Positions 42,213 to 51,330 of a stretch of DNA of 64,000 nucleotides are shown here, one piece after another. The stretch spans positions 124,001 through 188,000 of the forward strand of contig NZ_JBHUML010000003.1 of NCBI RefSeq assembly GCF_042684865.1, written 5' to 3'. A program made the position numbers and the translations under genes. The notes below the pieces were generated by a model. That model had not been told where the DNA came from. It did no database searches and saw nothing but the letters and a program-made list of their open reading frames with translations. Within the stretch, counting starts at the first letter, position 1; every line of letters starts with the position of its first letter. The DNA is from Salibacterium lacus. GTDB lineage: Bacteria; Bacillota; Bacilli; Bacillales; Marinococcaceae.

Positions 42213-44282
42213 CTATCGTGCGAAAGCAGCAGGCACACCGCCGTCTACGGTAACCATGGCTCCGGTTGTTTTCAGTGATTTGGAAGAAGCAAAGAACGCA
42301 ACCGCTTCAGCGATATCTTTTGGATAGATGTTCACCTGCAGTGTGGTACGTTTCCGGTAATGTTCGTCCAGCTCATCCGGATGGATTCCGTAGGCTGCGG
42401 CTCGTTCATTTTTCCATTCCGAGGTCCAGATATTGGATCCCTGCAGCACCGCATCCGGAAGTACCGTGTTAACACGGATACTGTGCTGACCGCCTTCTGC
42501 TGCAATCGTACGGGCCAAATGGGCTTCAAGCGCTTTGACTGAACTGTAGGCAGAAGCATTTTTACCGGCGTAAACGGAGTTTTTCGATCCGATAAATACC
42601 ATGCTTCCGCCTGTGCCCTGTTCTTTCATTTTCTTGAACGCTTCCCGTGCGACAAGGAAATAACCGGTTCCGAGTACATTCATATTAAGGTTCCATTCAT
42701 CAAGCGTCGTCTCTTCCAGCGGACTCGACGTAGCCAGACCGGCGTTATTCACGATAATATCAATACCGCCGTAAGCAAGAATCGATGACTCGTACGCTTT
42801 CTGAACCAGTTCTTCACTCGTCACATCCATTTTGACGGCGAGAGCCCGGCCCGCTCCGAATTCCTGATTGAATTCTTCTGCTTTCTCCTGCGCTCCTTCT
42901 TCGTTCAAATCCGCCAGCACAACGTGGGCCCCCTGCTCCAGCATCTCTCTTGCCGAAGCGCTGCCGATGCCTCCGGCGCCTCCGGTGATGAAGGCTACAT
43001 CTCTGGAGAATTCTGCTTCCGGCGGGGCGAGTGAAAGCTTGTAAAGTTCCAGCGGCCAATACTCTATGTTGTACGATTCATTTTCATCAAGAGATACAAA
43101 GTTTCCAAGAGCGGTGCTTCCTTTCATCACTTCAATCGCGCGCTGATATAGATCTCCGCTCACATTCGCCATTTTGAGGTTTTTGCCGGTGTTCACCATG
43201 CCTATTCCCGGAATAAGAATGAGACGGGGAGCCGGTTCGAACATCTCGTCTCCTTCATTTTTGTTTCTTTCAAAATACTTTTTGTATTCTTCTTTGAAAG
43301 AAGCGGCACCCTCTTTGATTTTTTCTTTCAATGTTTCGGTGTCTTCTGTGGACGGATCCCAGTCAACATAAAGCGGCACCCTCTTTGTATGAACGAGGTG
43401 GTCCGGGCACGCTGCTCCGACCTGGGACAAGGACCCGGCCTCCCGGCTGTTTACGAATTCAAGAACATTGTCATCATCAGAATACGTCAGAAGCATCTTT
43501 TTCTCATCGCTGACCTGTCCGCGGAGATAAGGAAGCACCTCTGCCAGTACAGCTTCCCGTTTCTCTTTGGACAGTGCTTCGTACTTCTGCCCTCCGAAGT
43601 TTTCCTGCTGCTTGATTTTGTCATTAAGGTAGGCTTCGGCTTCCTGTATCACTTTGATGGTCTGGTCATAACTTTCTTTCGATGTCTCTCCCCATGTGAC
43701 GAGACCGTGCTTTTCCATCAGCACAAGTTCGGCGTCCGGGTTGTTTTTCACGCCGTCTGCAATCATTTTGGACAGGGTAAAGCCGGGTCTTACGTACGGC
43801 ACCCAGACGAATCGGTTACCAAAAATCTCTTCTGCGATGTTTTTCCCATTATCCGCACAGCAGATACTGATAATCGCATCAGGATGCGTATGATCAACAT
43901 GGGTATACGGCAGAAAAGCGTGCAGAAGAGTTTCAATGGAAGAGCGTGGATGTTTACTGTCCACCATGCAGTGCCCCAGATATTCCACCATCTCTTCATC
44001 CGTCATTTCATCCCGTTCCATCAGTGGCCGGATATCATCCATTCTCAGGCTGGTGAAATGCTTTCCTCCCATCGTAGCAAGGTCCGATCCGCTTCCTTTC
44101 ACCCACATTACTTCCGTGTCGCGGCCGCGGAAGTCTTTTTCCGTCGTCTTTACCGAAGTGTTCCCTCCTCCGAAATTAGCGACAGAGCGGTCTGATCCAA
44201 ACAGATTGGAGCGGTACACGAGTTCTTCAAGCATTGTTGACATCTTTGCTGCTTCTGCTTCGTTCCATAGATTTTCAGTCAT
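42213..44282 (-). CDS. rhaEW: Bifunctional rhamnulose-1-phosphate aldolase/lactaldehyde dehydrogenase
   Basis: The 689-residue fusion joins an N-terminal class II aldolase domain (FGGGNTSVKTTEKDFRGRD, metal His pair in YTHVDHTHPDAI, LVLMEKHGLVTWG) to a C-terminal short-chain dehydrogenase. The dehydrogenase part has VAFITGGAGGIGSASAREM at about residue 430, NNAGLATSSPLEE, and catalytic YSSVK at about 580. It cleaves rhamnulose-1-phosphate to DHAP and L-lactaldehyde and oxidises the latter. GGAGGTTCAAA precedes ATG. It is the first gene of a five-gene leftward operon. Confidence 0.93.
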   Translation of the reverse strand: MTENLWNEAEAAKMSTMLEELVYRSNLFGSDRSVANFGGGNTSVKTTEKDFRGRDTEVMWVKGSGSDLATMGGKHFTSLRMDDIRPLMERDEMTDEEMVEYLGHCMVDSKHPRSSIETLLHAFLPYTHVDHTHPDAIISICCADNGKNIAEEIFGNRFVWVPYVRPGFTLSKMIADGVKNNPDAELVLMEKHGLVTWGETSKESYDQTIKVIQEAEAYLNDKIKQQENFGGQKYEALSKEKREAVLAEVLPYLRGQVSDEKKMLLTYSDDDNVLEFVNSREAGSLSQVGAACPDHLVHTKRVPLYVDWDPSTEDTETLKEKIKEGAASFKEEYKKYFERNKNEGDEMFEPAPRLILIPGIGMVNTGKNLKMANVSGDLYQRAIEVMKGSTALGNFVSLDENESYNIEYWPLELYKLSLAPPEAEFSRDVAFITGGAGGIGSASAREMLEQGAHVVLADLNEEGAQEKAEEFNQEFGAGRALAVKMDVTSEELVQKAYESSILAYGGIDIIVNNAGLATSSPLEETTLDEWNLNMNVLGTGYFLVAREAFKKMKEQGTGGSMVFIGSKNSVYAGKNASAYSSVKALEAHLARTIAAEGGQHSIRVNTVLPDAVLQGSNIWTSEWKNERAAAYGIHPDELDEHYRKRTTLQVNIYPKDIAEAVAFFASSKSLKTTGAMVTVDGGVPAAFAR

Positions 44283-44537
44283 TTTGAACCTCCACTTTTC
44301 ATTCTTTTCTATCTTGTTTTCATCATAACAAATTTGGTTTTATTTTTGAATATATTTATTTAATTTTTTGGTAACGCATTCATACAAAGAAATTCTATTA
44401 TCATTCTGTTTTTCAAAAAATAACAAACATCATTGCTCAGCAGTAGAATGTATTGATTTTTGATATGGACAGTGGAACAGCCTTATAGTAGACTTATATG
44501 TTCATGAAAACGTTTTTACAGGATAGGAGGGCTAATA
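44283..44537. promoter_or_regulatory. Divergent promoter region of the rha operon and the SDR gene, with a cre-like site
   Basis: This 255-base gap is A/T-rich and must hold the rha promoter. TGAAAACGTTTTTA at 44505-44518 resembles a cre site and lies directly before the ribosome site of the short-chain dehydrogenase. No clear RhaR operator palindrome was recognised. Confidence 0.45.
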
Positions 44538-45287
44538 ATGAAAGCATTGATTACAGGGGCAGGTTCCGGAATCGGCAGGGAAACAGCTCTTTTGCTGGCT
44601 GGTGAAAACATCGAAATCGCCGCTCTGGACAAAAATCGGGACAAAGCGGAGGACACGAAAAAAGCCGTCGAAAATAAAAACGGGAGGGCCATGGTACTGG
44701 AAGCGGACCTTTCCGTTCCGGAAGAGATGAAGCAGGCCTTTGACACTGTCACATCATCCTTTGAACAACTTGATATTGTTGTTGCAAACGGCGGAATCGC
44801 CGGCACCATGGCGCCGATTGAATCCCTGGAAGTCAAGGATTGGGACCGGACGATCGAGACAGACCTGAGAGGGACGTTCCTCACTGTGAAATATGCTGTC
44901 CCATTGATGAAAAAACAGGGCGGCAGTATCGTGATTACCAGCTCCGTCAGCGGAAATCGAACCTTTTCCCAGCCCGGTTTTTCTGCCTACAGCACGGCTA
45001 AAGCCGGACAGACTGCTTTCATGAAAATGGCGGCAAGGGAGCTTGCACCACATCGTATCAGAGTAAATGCCGTATGCCCGGGCGGGGTTCGTACTGATTT
45101 TAAAGACAGTCTGCTCAGATCCGGCGATCTCTCTGCAGCGCCTGCGGGCGGGCCGTTGAATCAACATACCTTCCCTTCTGCAGAACCGGAACAGGTAGCC
45201 GAACTCATTCAATTTCTGGCATCAGATGCCTCTTCCCACATCACCGGTTCAGAGATTTACATTGATGGCGGGCAGTCATTGACATAA
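44538..45287 (+). CDS. Short-chain dehydrogenase/reductase
   Basis: This 249-residue classical SDR has ALITGAGSGIGRETALLLA (cofactor loop), ANGGIAG in place of the usual NNAG, catalytic Ser in VITSSVSGNR, YSTAK and the C-terminal ITGSEIYIDGGQSLT. The cofactor is probably NAD(H) or NADP(H) and the substrate a sugar or polyol. AGGAGGGCTAATA precedes the ATG. Divergent from the rha operon, it could act on rhamnose or lactaldehyde-derived products, but that is only contextual. Confidence 0.85.
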   Translation: MKALITGAGSGIGRETALLLAGENIEIAALDKNRDKAEDTKKAVENKNGRAMVLEADLSVPEEMKQAFDTVTSSFEQLDIVVANGGIAGTMAPIESLEVKDWDRTIETDLRGTFLTVKYAVPLMKKQGGSIVITSSVSGNRTFSQPGFSAYSTAKAGQTAFMKMAARELAPHRIRVNAVCPGGVRTDFKDSLLRSGDLSAAPAGGPLNQHTFPSAEPEQVAELIQFLASDASSHITGSEIYIDGGQSLT

Positions 45288-45310
45288 GGAACAAAATCCA
45301 AGCCGCGCTG

Positions 45311-46930
45311 TCACTGTTCAACGGTTCGTTTTTGAATCAATTCAGAAGGAGTGTAGCCGGTATATTTCTTAAACAGGCTTGAGAAATAAGCCGGGTTCCC
45401 GTACCCCACTTTCTCCGCGATTTCGTAAATTAAATAGTGGCCCTCCTGGATCATATTACTCGCTTTCTCCATTCTCACCCTTGTCAGGTAATCTTTGAAT
45501 GATTCCCCCGCCACTTTCTTAAATATCCGTCCAAGATAGTTCCTCGAGATGAAAAGTTCGTTCGACAAATCGTGGAGCGTGATATTTTCATGAAGACGCT
45601 CCTGTACAAAGGCTGTCATCTGCTCGACAAGCTGACGGTGCTTCAGGTTTTCGTCCCATTTCTGATGGTGGCAGATTTTCACCACCATCTCTTCCAGTTC
45701 AGCAGCAGTGCCTTCCCAGGACTGCTGTCTGGATAATATGCTGTAAATGTCGAATTGCTCGGGAAACATGTCGCGGATTCGGATGCCGATATCAAACAGG
45801 GCATACGCCATCATCGTCCACATTTCGATGCCAAGATGAACCGCAGAGGGCTGATGGAACGGTTCTTCCCGCAGTTTTTCAAACAAACCGTCAATGACAG
45901 CGCAGGCTTTTCCCTCATCAGCATAGCGGATGGCTGCAGAGAGCTGTTGGTTCCATTCCATGGAGTCAATGACTACCGGCAGCTGCCCGCGGCGGTCCGT
46001 TTTCTCTTTGGATTCTGCAAGCAGCGGAACATCCGCTTGCAGGGGAAGATACTCGATAGCTTCTTTTGTCGAATCATGAATGATCTTCCAGTCTGCGGAG
46101 GGGGAACTGAACGTGATAAGAACATCGATCTGCAGGTAAAGGCGCAGACTTTCTTCCACCTCATTTTTCACCGCTTCCCGCCTGTTTTCCTGATCCTGAA
46201 AGCCTTTTGGAACATGGACAAACACCGCCGATTGGTGGGTATGACATTCAATAAACTGAAAGTCGGAGAACCACTGCCGCACCGTTTCTTTGATGACATT
46301 CCCGGCAGCAAAACGAAACAGATACCAGTCGTTCTGGAAAAGACGGGACTGCTCCAGCTGATTCGTATAAGTGATAAGTAATATAAAGTGATCCTGCTTT
46401 TCCCATTGTTTTAAGTGCGGCAGGACAGCATCCGGTGGGTCTTTGACCATACTTGTCCCTGTTACAATCGATTTTATCCACTCTTTTTCGATAAGCGGTT
46501 CATATAACTGCACTTTTTTCCGCAGTTCCAGAAACTGAAGCTTCTCCATCGTTCGTTCTTCAAGCTGGGTGACCACATTTTTTAATACTTCTTCGATGGT
46601 GGTCCGGGAAGCAGGTTTTGAGAGGTAATCGTCAACATCGAGACGCATCGCTTTTCTTGCGTATTCAAAATCACTGTACCCGCTCAATATCACAACCCGT
46701 CCCTGAAAGTTTTCTTTCCGGAGCTCTTCCACCATATCCAGTCCATTTTTCACCGGCATATACACATCGGTTATGACCAGATCCGGTTCCACTTCGCGGA
46801 TCAGCTCCAGCCCTTGCTGCCCGTTTTTAGCTTCACCGCTCCACTGGCAGTCTAAAGCTTCCCATGGAACAATTCGTTTCATTCCGCGAAGTACACTTTC
46901 CTCGTCATCAATGATTACGACCTTCCACAT
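45311..46930 (-). CDS. Response regulator with AraC-type HTH (YesN-like)
   Basis: The 539-residue protein has a receiver domain (residues about 1-120; acidic pair in VVIIDDEESVLRGMK, phospho-acceptor Asp in DLVITDVYMPVKNG, Lys in YLSKPASRTT). A long middle segment of unknown fold leads to a C-terminal double HTH (LHDLSNELFISRNYLGRIFKKV, then IYEIAEKVGYGNPAYFSSLFKKYTGYTPSELI). It is encoded after its kinase with a 16-base overlap. It probably activates the adjacent ABC/GH42 genes. Confidence 0.93.
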   Translation of the reverse strand: MWKVVIIDDEESVLRGMKRIVPWEALDCQWSGEAKNGQQGLELIREVEPDLVITDVYMPVKNGLDMVEELRKENFQGRVVILSGYSDFEYARKAMRLDVDDYLSKPASRTTIEEVLKNVVTQLEERTMEKLQFLELRKKVQLYEPLIEKEWIKSIVTGTSMVKDPPDAVLPHLKQWEKQDHFILLITYTNQLEQSRLFQNDWYLFRFAAGNVIKETVRQWFSDFQFIECHTHQSAVFVHVPKGFQDQENRREAVKNEVEESLRLYLQIDVLITFSSPSADWKIIHDSTKEAIEYLPLQADVPLLAESKEKTDRRGQLPVVIDSMEWNQQLSAAIRYADEGKACAVIDGLFEKLREEPFHQPSAVHLGIEMWTMMAYALFDIGIRIRDMFPEQFDIYSILSRQQSWEGTAAELEEMVVKICHHQKWDENLKHRQLVEQMTAFVQERLHENITLHDLSNELFISRNYLGRIFKKVAGESFKDYLTRVRMEKASNMIQEGHYLIYEIAEKVGYGNPAYFSSLFKKYTGYTPSELIQKRTVEQ

Positions 46931-48714
46931 TTTGCGCTTCTCTTCCTTTCCATCTCAAGATAATGTTCATCACTCTGCTCGAAAAACGACGCCTCCTGAA
47001 TTTTTGGTATAGAGATGACGGCTGCAGTACCGCCCTCTTTTTGTTCCTGCAGAGAAACCACAGCTTTTTCCCCAAAATAAAGACGCAGTCTTTCTTTCAC
47101 ATTCCGGATGCCGTATCCGCCCGCATTAATCGTAGAAGACGGAGCGTCTTCCGAAAGGCCCGGCCCATTATCCAGGATTTCAAACACAATGCTCTCGGGT
47201 GTCTGGGATACAACCAGTTTAATAACCCCGTCTTTTGTATCCGGCAGGCCGTGTATGACCGCATTTTCTACAAAAGGCTGGAGCGTCAGCTTAGGAATAA
47301 AATACGCTTTTACCGGCGCATCCACTATTACTTCATAAGAAAGAGCATCTTCCATTTTGATTTTCTGAAGTTCGAGGTAATGGTGCACATAGTCTATTTC
47401 CTGCTCGACAGAAATAATGCTTTCCCCTTTTGACAGTCCAATCCGCAGCATGCTGCCGAGAAGTTCCATCATCCGGCTCATATCATCATCACCGCGTTCC
47501 ATCGCTCTCCAGTTCAGCTGATCCAGCGTGTTATAAAGAAAATGAGGATTGATATTAGCCTGCAGAGCCCGGATTTCAGCTTTGCGCTGCCGCTTGTTTT
47601 TATCAATTAATGATTGATAAAGCATGTCACTGCGGTACATTAACTGGCGGTATCCCTGAAATAACTGTCCGAATTCATTCCGGTAGTCATCCGGCAGCTC
47701 TGCCGGGATGCTTCTCAGTGGATATTGATTCAGGACTTTTGTTAAATACAGGATGGGGTCTGTAAATCGTTTCGTAAGATAAAGGGTCGCAAAGAACGCA
47801 GCAATAATGGAAACACCACCGATCAATGCAAGCCATCCTGTGAGTTCCCGGCTTCCTTCCGTCAGTTCTTCCATCGGTGTTACTTCTATGAGCGTCCAAT
47901 CCGCTGAAGGGACGGCCGCAGACACGACCAGATGATTTCCCTGCCTGGCGGCTGTATCTGTGAGACCGTTCTCTTTCTGGAAACGCATAGCCGTCTCTTC
48001 CATGTAATCTCTCGTTTCATCCGGAATCGAAAGAGAGGTTGTGCGGGACAATACCGATGTTTCTCCATCCATGAGCATTAAGCGGGAGCTTTCACTCCGG
48101 TTCTGCATCCATTCCTGAATGTATGATATTTTGATATTGAGCACTAATACAGCCTGCAGCTCTCCGCGGGCCGAATAGAGATTTCTGCCGTAGCTGATTA
48201 CTTCTTCATTTTCAAAATTAAAAGACAGCTGCACCTTTCTTTCTCCCAGCCAGGCCGAGCTCGTGTTCTGCAGTTTCTTCCCCCAGTTGTCTTGCATTGC
48301 TGATAAGGGGTGGTAACTGACAGGATGTGCTCCGTTCACCGGAGGCTCCTTCATGTAAATAGAAACAGAATGAAGACCGGGAACACTGTACGTAATATTG
48401 GAAAAATCAAGATTCATGGAGGAGCGCAGACGGCGTTTTTCGTACGGAGTGTCTTCCGCCCCGCGAAGCAGATTCTGAAACGCATTCTGGCGGGACATCC
48501 CAATGGATGTCTCATGATAGTTGGTAAGTTCGCTGCTCAAGTCCTCCCCGAGCAGTTTCAGTTTTTCTTCCTGGTGCGTCATCGTTGTGGCAATATTTTC
48601 TCTTGCCGACAGCTGATAGGTAACATACATGATAATGACAAGCAGAACCGTAACAAACAGGAAAAAGCTTATAAAAAATATATTCTGGATTTTATATTTT
48701 TTAAACAGTTCCAT
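46915..48714 (-). CDS. Sensor histidine kinase (YesM-like)
   Basis: The 599-residue membrane kinase has a helix at about 13-33, an extracellular sensor domain, a second helix at about 295-315 (LALIGGVSIIAAFFATLYL), a HAMP region, then the His_kinase domain with phospho-acceptor His in ANINPHFLYNTLDQLNW. The HATPase is marked by FVENAVIHGL, DNGPGLSED and GYGIRNVKERLRLYF. It probably senses an oligosaccharide outside the cell. It partners with the response regulator at 45311-46930. Confidence 0.93.
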   Translation of the reverse strand: MELFKKYKIQNIFFISFFLFVTVLLVIIMYVTYQLSARENIATTMTHQEEKLKLLGEDLSSELTNYHETSIGMSRQNAFQNLLRGAEDTPYEKRRLRSSMNLDFSNITYSVPGLHSVSIYMKEPPVNGAHPVSYHPLSAMQDNWGKKLQNTSSAWLGERKVQLSFNFENEEVISYGRNLYSARGELQAVLVLNIKISYIQEWMQNRSESSRLMLMDGETSVLSRTTSLSIPDETRDYMEETAMRFQKENGLTDTAARQGNHLVVSAAVPSADWTLIEVTPMEELTEGSRELTGWLALIGGVSIIAAFFATLYLTKRFTDPILYLTKVLNQYPLRSIPAELPDDYRNEFGQLFQGYRQLMYRSDMLYQSLIDKNKRQRKAEIRALQANINPHFLYNTLDQLNWRAMERGDDDMSRMMELLGSMLRIGLSKGESIISVEQEIDYVHHYLELQKIKMEDALSYEVIVDAPVKAYFIPKLTLQPFVENAVIHGLPDTKDGVIKLVVSQTPESIVFEILDNGPGLSEDAPSSTINAGGYGIRNVKERLRLYFGEKAVVSLQEQKEGGTAAVISIPKIQEASFFEQSDEHYLEMERKRSAKCGRS

Positions 48715-48744
48715 GGTGTCAGCTCCGCTTCATCTGTTGTTATT

Positions 48745-49377
48745 TCAGTTGGAAACCGTCTTCAATCCTGTTTTCGAAAAAATTCTCAAACTCATATACA
48801 TGACGGCCGCCACCGGCAGACTTACTCCATAAAAAACGAGAACCCCGGGTATCATGATGAACAACATCAGCATCAGGGCAACCGAAAGCAGCACGAGAAA
48901 CACCGACGGAAGATTGGCAAGACCAATCATCAGCGAATATTGGATGGAAGCACGAATCGATGTTTCAAGATGAGTGCGGACCGGAAAAATCAACAGAAAC
49001 ACGAGTGCAAACAAAGAAGCTGTACCGATGAGAAGCAGGCGCGGCAGCAACGGAACTTCCATCGCCGCCATCGCCCATCCGCTCAAAATAAGCAGGGCAC
49101 TCCCCCAGAGCAGCAGAAATCCTACAATGTTCGCCTGAACAAACTCGTTTTGAAAGACGGATTTGAACTCCCGGAACACCGAGCGTGTATCCTGATCAGC
49201 CAACCCGCCGTTCAAAAAGGCACTGCGCATCACCGTACATGCGGCTGCTGTCGCAGGGGCCCAGCCAAACAACCCCAGCCCTGCCGCTGTAAAGAGAATC
49301 CAAAACATATTGATGACCGCAAGACGCGCCAGCCATTCACAAATCGAAAAAGCTCCATTTCCCAGCCGCTCGATCAT
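48745..49377 (-). CDS. DUF624 (YesL-like) membrane protein
   Basis: This 210-residue multi-helix protein has the family start FSICEWLARLAVINMFWILFTAAGLGLFGWAPAT. In B. subtilis yesL heads the yesLMNOPQ group, and here it likewise sits between the ABC genes and the two-component genes. Function is unknown. It is distantly similar to the copy at 26872-27516. Confidence 0.85.
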   Translation of the reverse strand: MIERLGNGAFSICEWLARLAVINMFWILFTAAGLGLFGWAPATAAACTVMRSAFLNGGLADQDTRSVFREFKSVFQNEFVQANIVGFLLLWGSALLILSGWAMAAMEVPLLPRLLLIGTASLFALVFLLIFPVRTHLETSIRASIQYSLMIGLANLPSVFLVLLSVALMLMLFIMIPGVLVFYGVSLPVAAVMYMSLRIFSKTGLKTVSN

Positions 49378-49395
49378 TTTCTTCCCCCTTTATAC

Positions 49396-50238
49396 TTATT
49401 TGATACCAGTCGTCGCAATTCCTTCTACCAGATAACGCTGGAAGAACAAAAACAAAATAAACTGCGGGAGTAAAGACAAAGAAGACATCGCCAGAAGCGG
49501 CCCCCACGAAGTACCGGCCTCTGCATCCATAAAGTTTCTCAGCCCGAGTGACACGGTTTGAATTTCGATACTGTTCAAGTAAATCAGAGGAGTGAGAAAG
49601 TCATCCCAGGACCACATAAAAGCAAAGATGGCAACCGTAACAAGCGCCGGTTTTAACAGCGGAAGCACAATCCTCCAGAACACTCCGAACCTGGAACAAC
49701 CGTCAATGATGGCTGCTTCATCGAGCTCACGCGGAATACCGCGTATGAATTGAATAAGCAGAAAGATGAAAAACGGTGTGCCGCCGAGAAAATGCGGAAC
49801 GATCAACGGATAAAACGTGTTGACCCAGTTCAGCTGTTCAAACAGAAGATACTGCGGCACCAGGATAATCTGGATGGGGAGCAGAACGGTTGAAATCAGA
49901 CACGCAAATAAAAGCTTCCGGAACCGGAAATTGATACGGGCAAACCCGTAAGCGACAATGCTGCAGGAAAGCAGTGACCCAATCACGACGCTTCCCGTGA
50001 CAAACAGAGAGTTGCGGAAAAACACATCAAAACCGACTCCTCCAAAACCATCCCACCCCTCCGGATAGTTCATCCAGTCCCAGTCCATCGGGATAAGGGA
50101 GGCAGCGTTGGAGAAAACTTCGGTCTCCGGCTTAAAGGACGTACCAAACATCCATAGAATGGGATACAGCATCAAAAAGCTGAAAGCTATAACAAAGATA
50201 TAATAGATGACATCAGAAAGTGTTGTTCGTCTATTCAT
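49396..50238 (-). CDS. CUT1-family sugar ABC transporter permease (YesQ-like)
   Basis: This 280-residue, six-helix permease has the EAA loop ELDEAAIIDGCSRFGVFWRIVLPLLKPALVTV. It is the second permease of a CUT1 importer encoded with the permease at 50259 and the binding protein at 51331. No ATPase gene is present, so a shared MsmX-type ATPase is expected. Oligosaccharides of pectin side chains are the likely cargo by context. Confidence 0.9.
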   Translation of the reverse strand: MNRRTTLSDVIYYIFVIAFSFLMLYPILWMFGTSFKPETEVFSNAASLIPMDWDWMNYPEGWDGFGGVGFDVFFRNSLFVTGSVVIGSLLSCSIVAYGFARINFRFRKLLFACLISTVLLPIQIILVPQYLLFEQLNWVNTFYPLIVPHFLGGTPFFIFLLIQFIRGIPRELDEAAIIDGCSRFGVFWRIVLPLLKPALVTVAIFAFMWSWDDFLTPLIYLNSIEIQTVSLGLRNFMDAEAGTSWGPLLAMSSLSLLPQFILFLFFQRYLVEGIATTGIK

Positions 50239-50258
50239 CGTTTTTCCTTCCTTTCTTC

Positions 50259-51197
50259 TTAATCATAATGGACCCAGAGCGTTGAAGATTTGAATATGAG
50301 AAGCGTAAAGGCGCCGATTATGACTAATAGAATCCATGCCATCGCAGAGGCGTATCCCATGTTCAGAAATTCAAAAGCCACTTCATACAGATAAACGGCG
50401 TAAAAGAGCGTGGAATCCCGGGGCCCGCCGCCTGTTATCAGGAAAGCCTGTGTAAATGTCATAAAGCCGTTGATGGTTTCCATCACGAGGTTGAAAAATA
50501 TAATCGGCGTCAGCATAGGAATGGTGACTTTAATAAATTTCCGGATGATTCCAGCACCATCCACACTGGCTGCTTCATACAAATCATCGGGAATCTGGCG
50601 CAGCCCGGCCAGGAAAATGATCATCGGAGCCCCAAACTGCCAAACAATCAAAATGACCAGGATAGACATCGCCGCGGAGGAATTTCCGAAGAAACTGATC
50701 GTATCCAGTCCCCACGCGTCGAGCATCGTATTGACAGCGCCGTCCCGGCCGAACATCTGGCGCCATACGACAGATATGGCGACACTTCCGCCGATAATAG
50801 ATGGCACGTAATAAATGGTCGTAAATATTCCCGAACCCTTTCTCCCGCTGTTAAACAAAAGCGCCAAAAACAGCGAAAAGGCAAGTTTTAACGGAATCGC
50901 AATCACAACAAAGGTGAATGTCGCCTGCAGCGACTGAATAAACCGGGGGTCATTTGTGAACAGATCAATATAATTGGAAAGTCCCGTCCACTGCGGAGCA
51001 CTTAACATATCATAATCGGTAAAGGACAAAATAAAAGAATAAATCATAGGCCCGATAATTAGTCCAAAAAAACCGATTAACCACGGTGAAATCATCGCAT
51101 ATCCTGTAAGCGACTCCCTCAGATTCCTTCTTTTCCGCTCCTTTTCTACAAATTCCGGCGTAATTTCTTTATCCGTCAATGTTTCATTCGTTTTCAT
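50259..51197 (-). CDS. CUT1-family sugar ABC transporter permease (YesP-like)
   Basis: This 312-residue, six-helix permease has the EAA loop DLYEAASVDGAGIIRKFIKVTIPMLTPII. ATG 51197 follows TAGGAGAGGTGATT and is preferred over the GTG six bases earlier. It lies between the binding protein gene and the second permease gene. Confidence 0.9.
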   Translation of the reverse strand: MKTNETLTDKEITPEFVEKERKRRNLRESLTGYAMISPWLIGFFGLIIGPMIYSFILSFTDYDMLSAPQWTGLSNYIDLFTNDPRFIQSLQATFTFVVIAIPLKLAFSLFLALLFNSGRKGSGIFTTIYYVPSIIGGSVAISVVWRQMFGRDGAVNTMLDAWGLDTISFFGNSSAAMSILVILIVWQFGAPMIIFLAGLRQIPDDLYEAASVDGAGIIRKFIKVTIPMLTPIIFFNLVMETINGFMTFTQAFLITGGGPRDSTLFYAVYLYEVAFEFLNMGYASAMAWILLVIIGAFTLLIFKSSTLWVHYD

Positions 51198-51330
51198 AAT
51201 CACCTCTCCTATACAATCCTTAACGTCTGCACCTGGATAAAAGAGAAAGGCAGACCCGCCGTTATGAGCCCGCCTTCATATTCAACGCTTTTTATCTCCT
51301 TTAAAAATTATCCGCCCGGTGCCGCCGGAA

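Noticed and set aside
48310..49473. 387-residue plus-strand ORF opposite the histidine kinase and DUF624 genes
   Set aside because: It crosses three real genes on the other strand and has a Lys/Gln/His-rich, domain-free translation.
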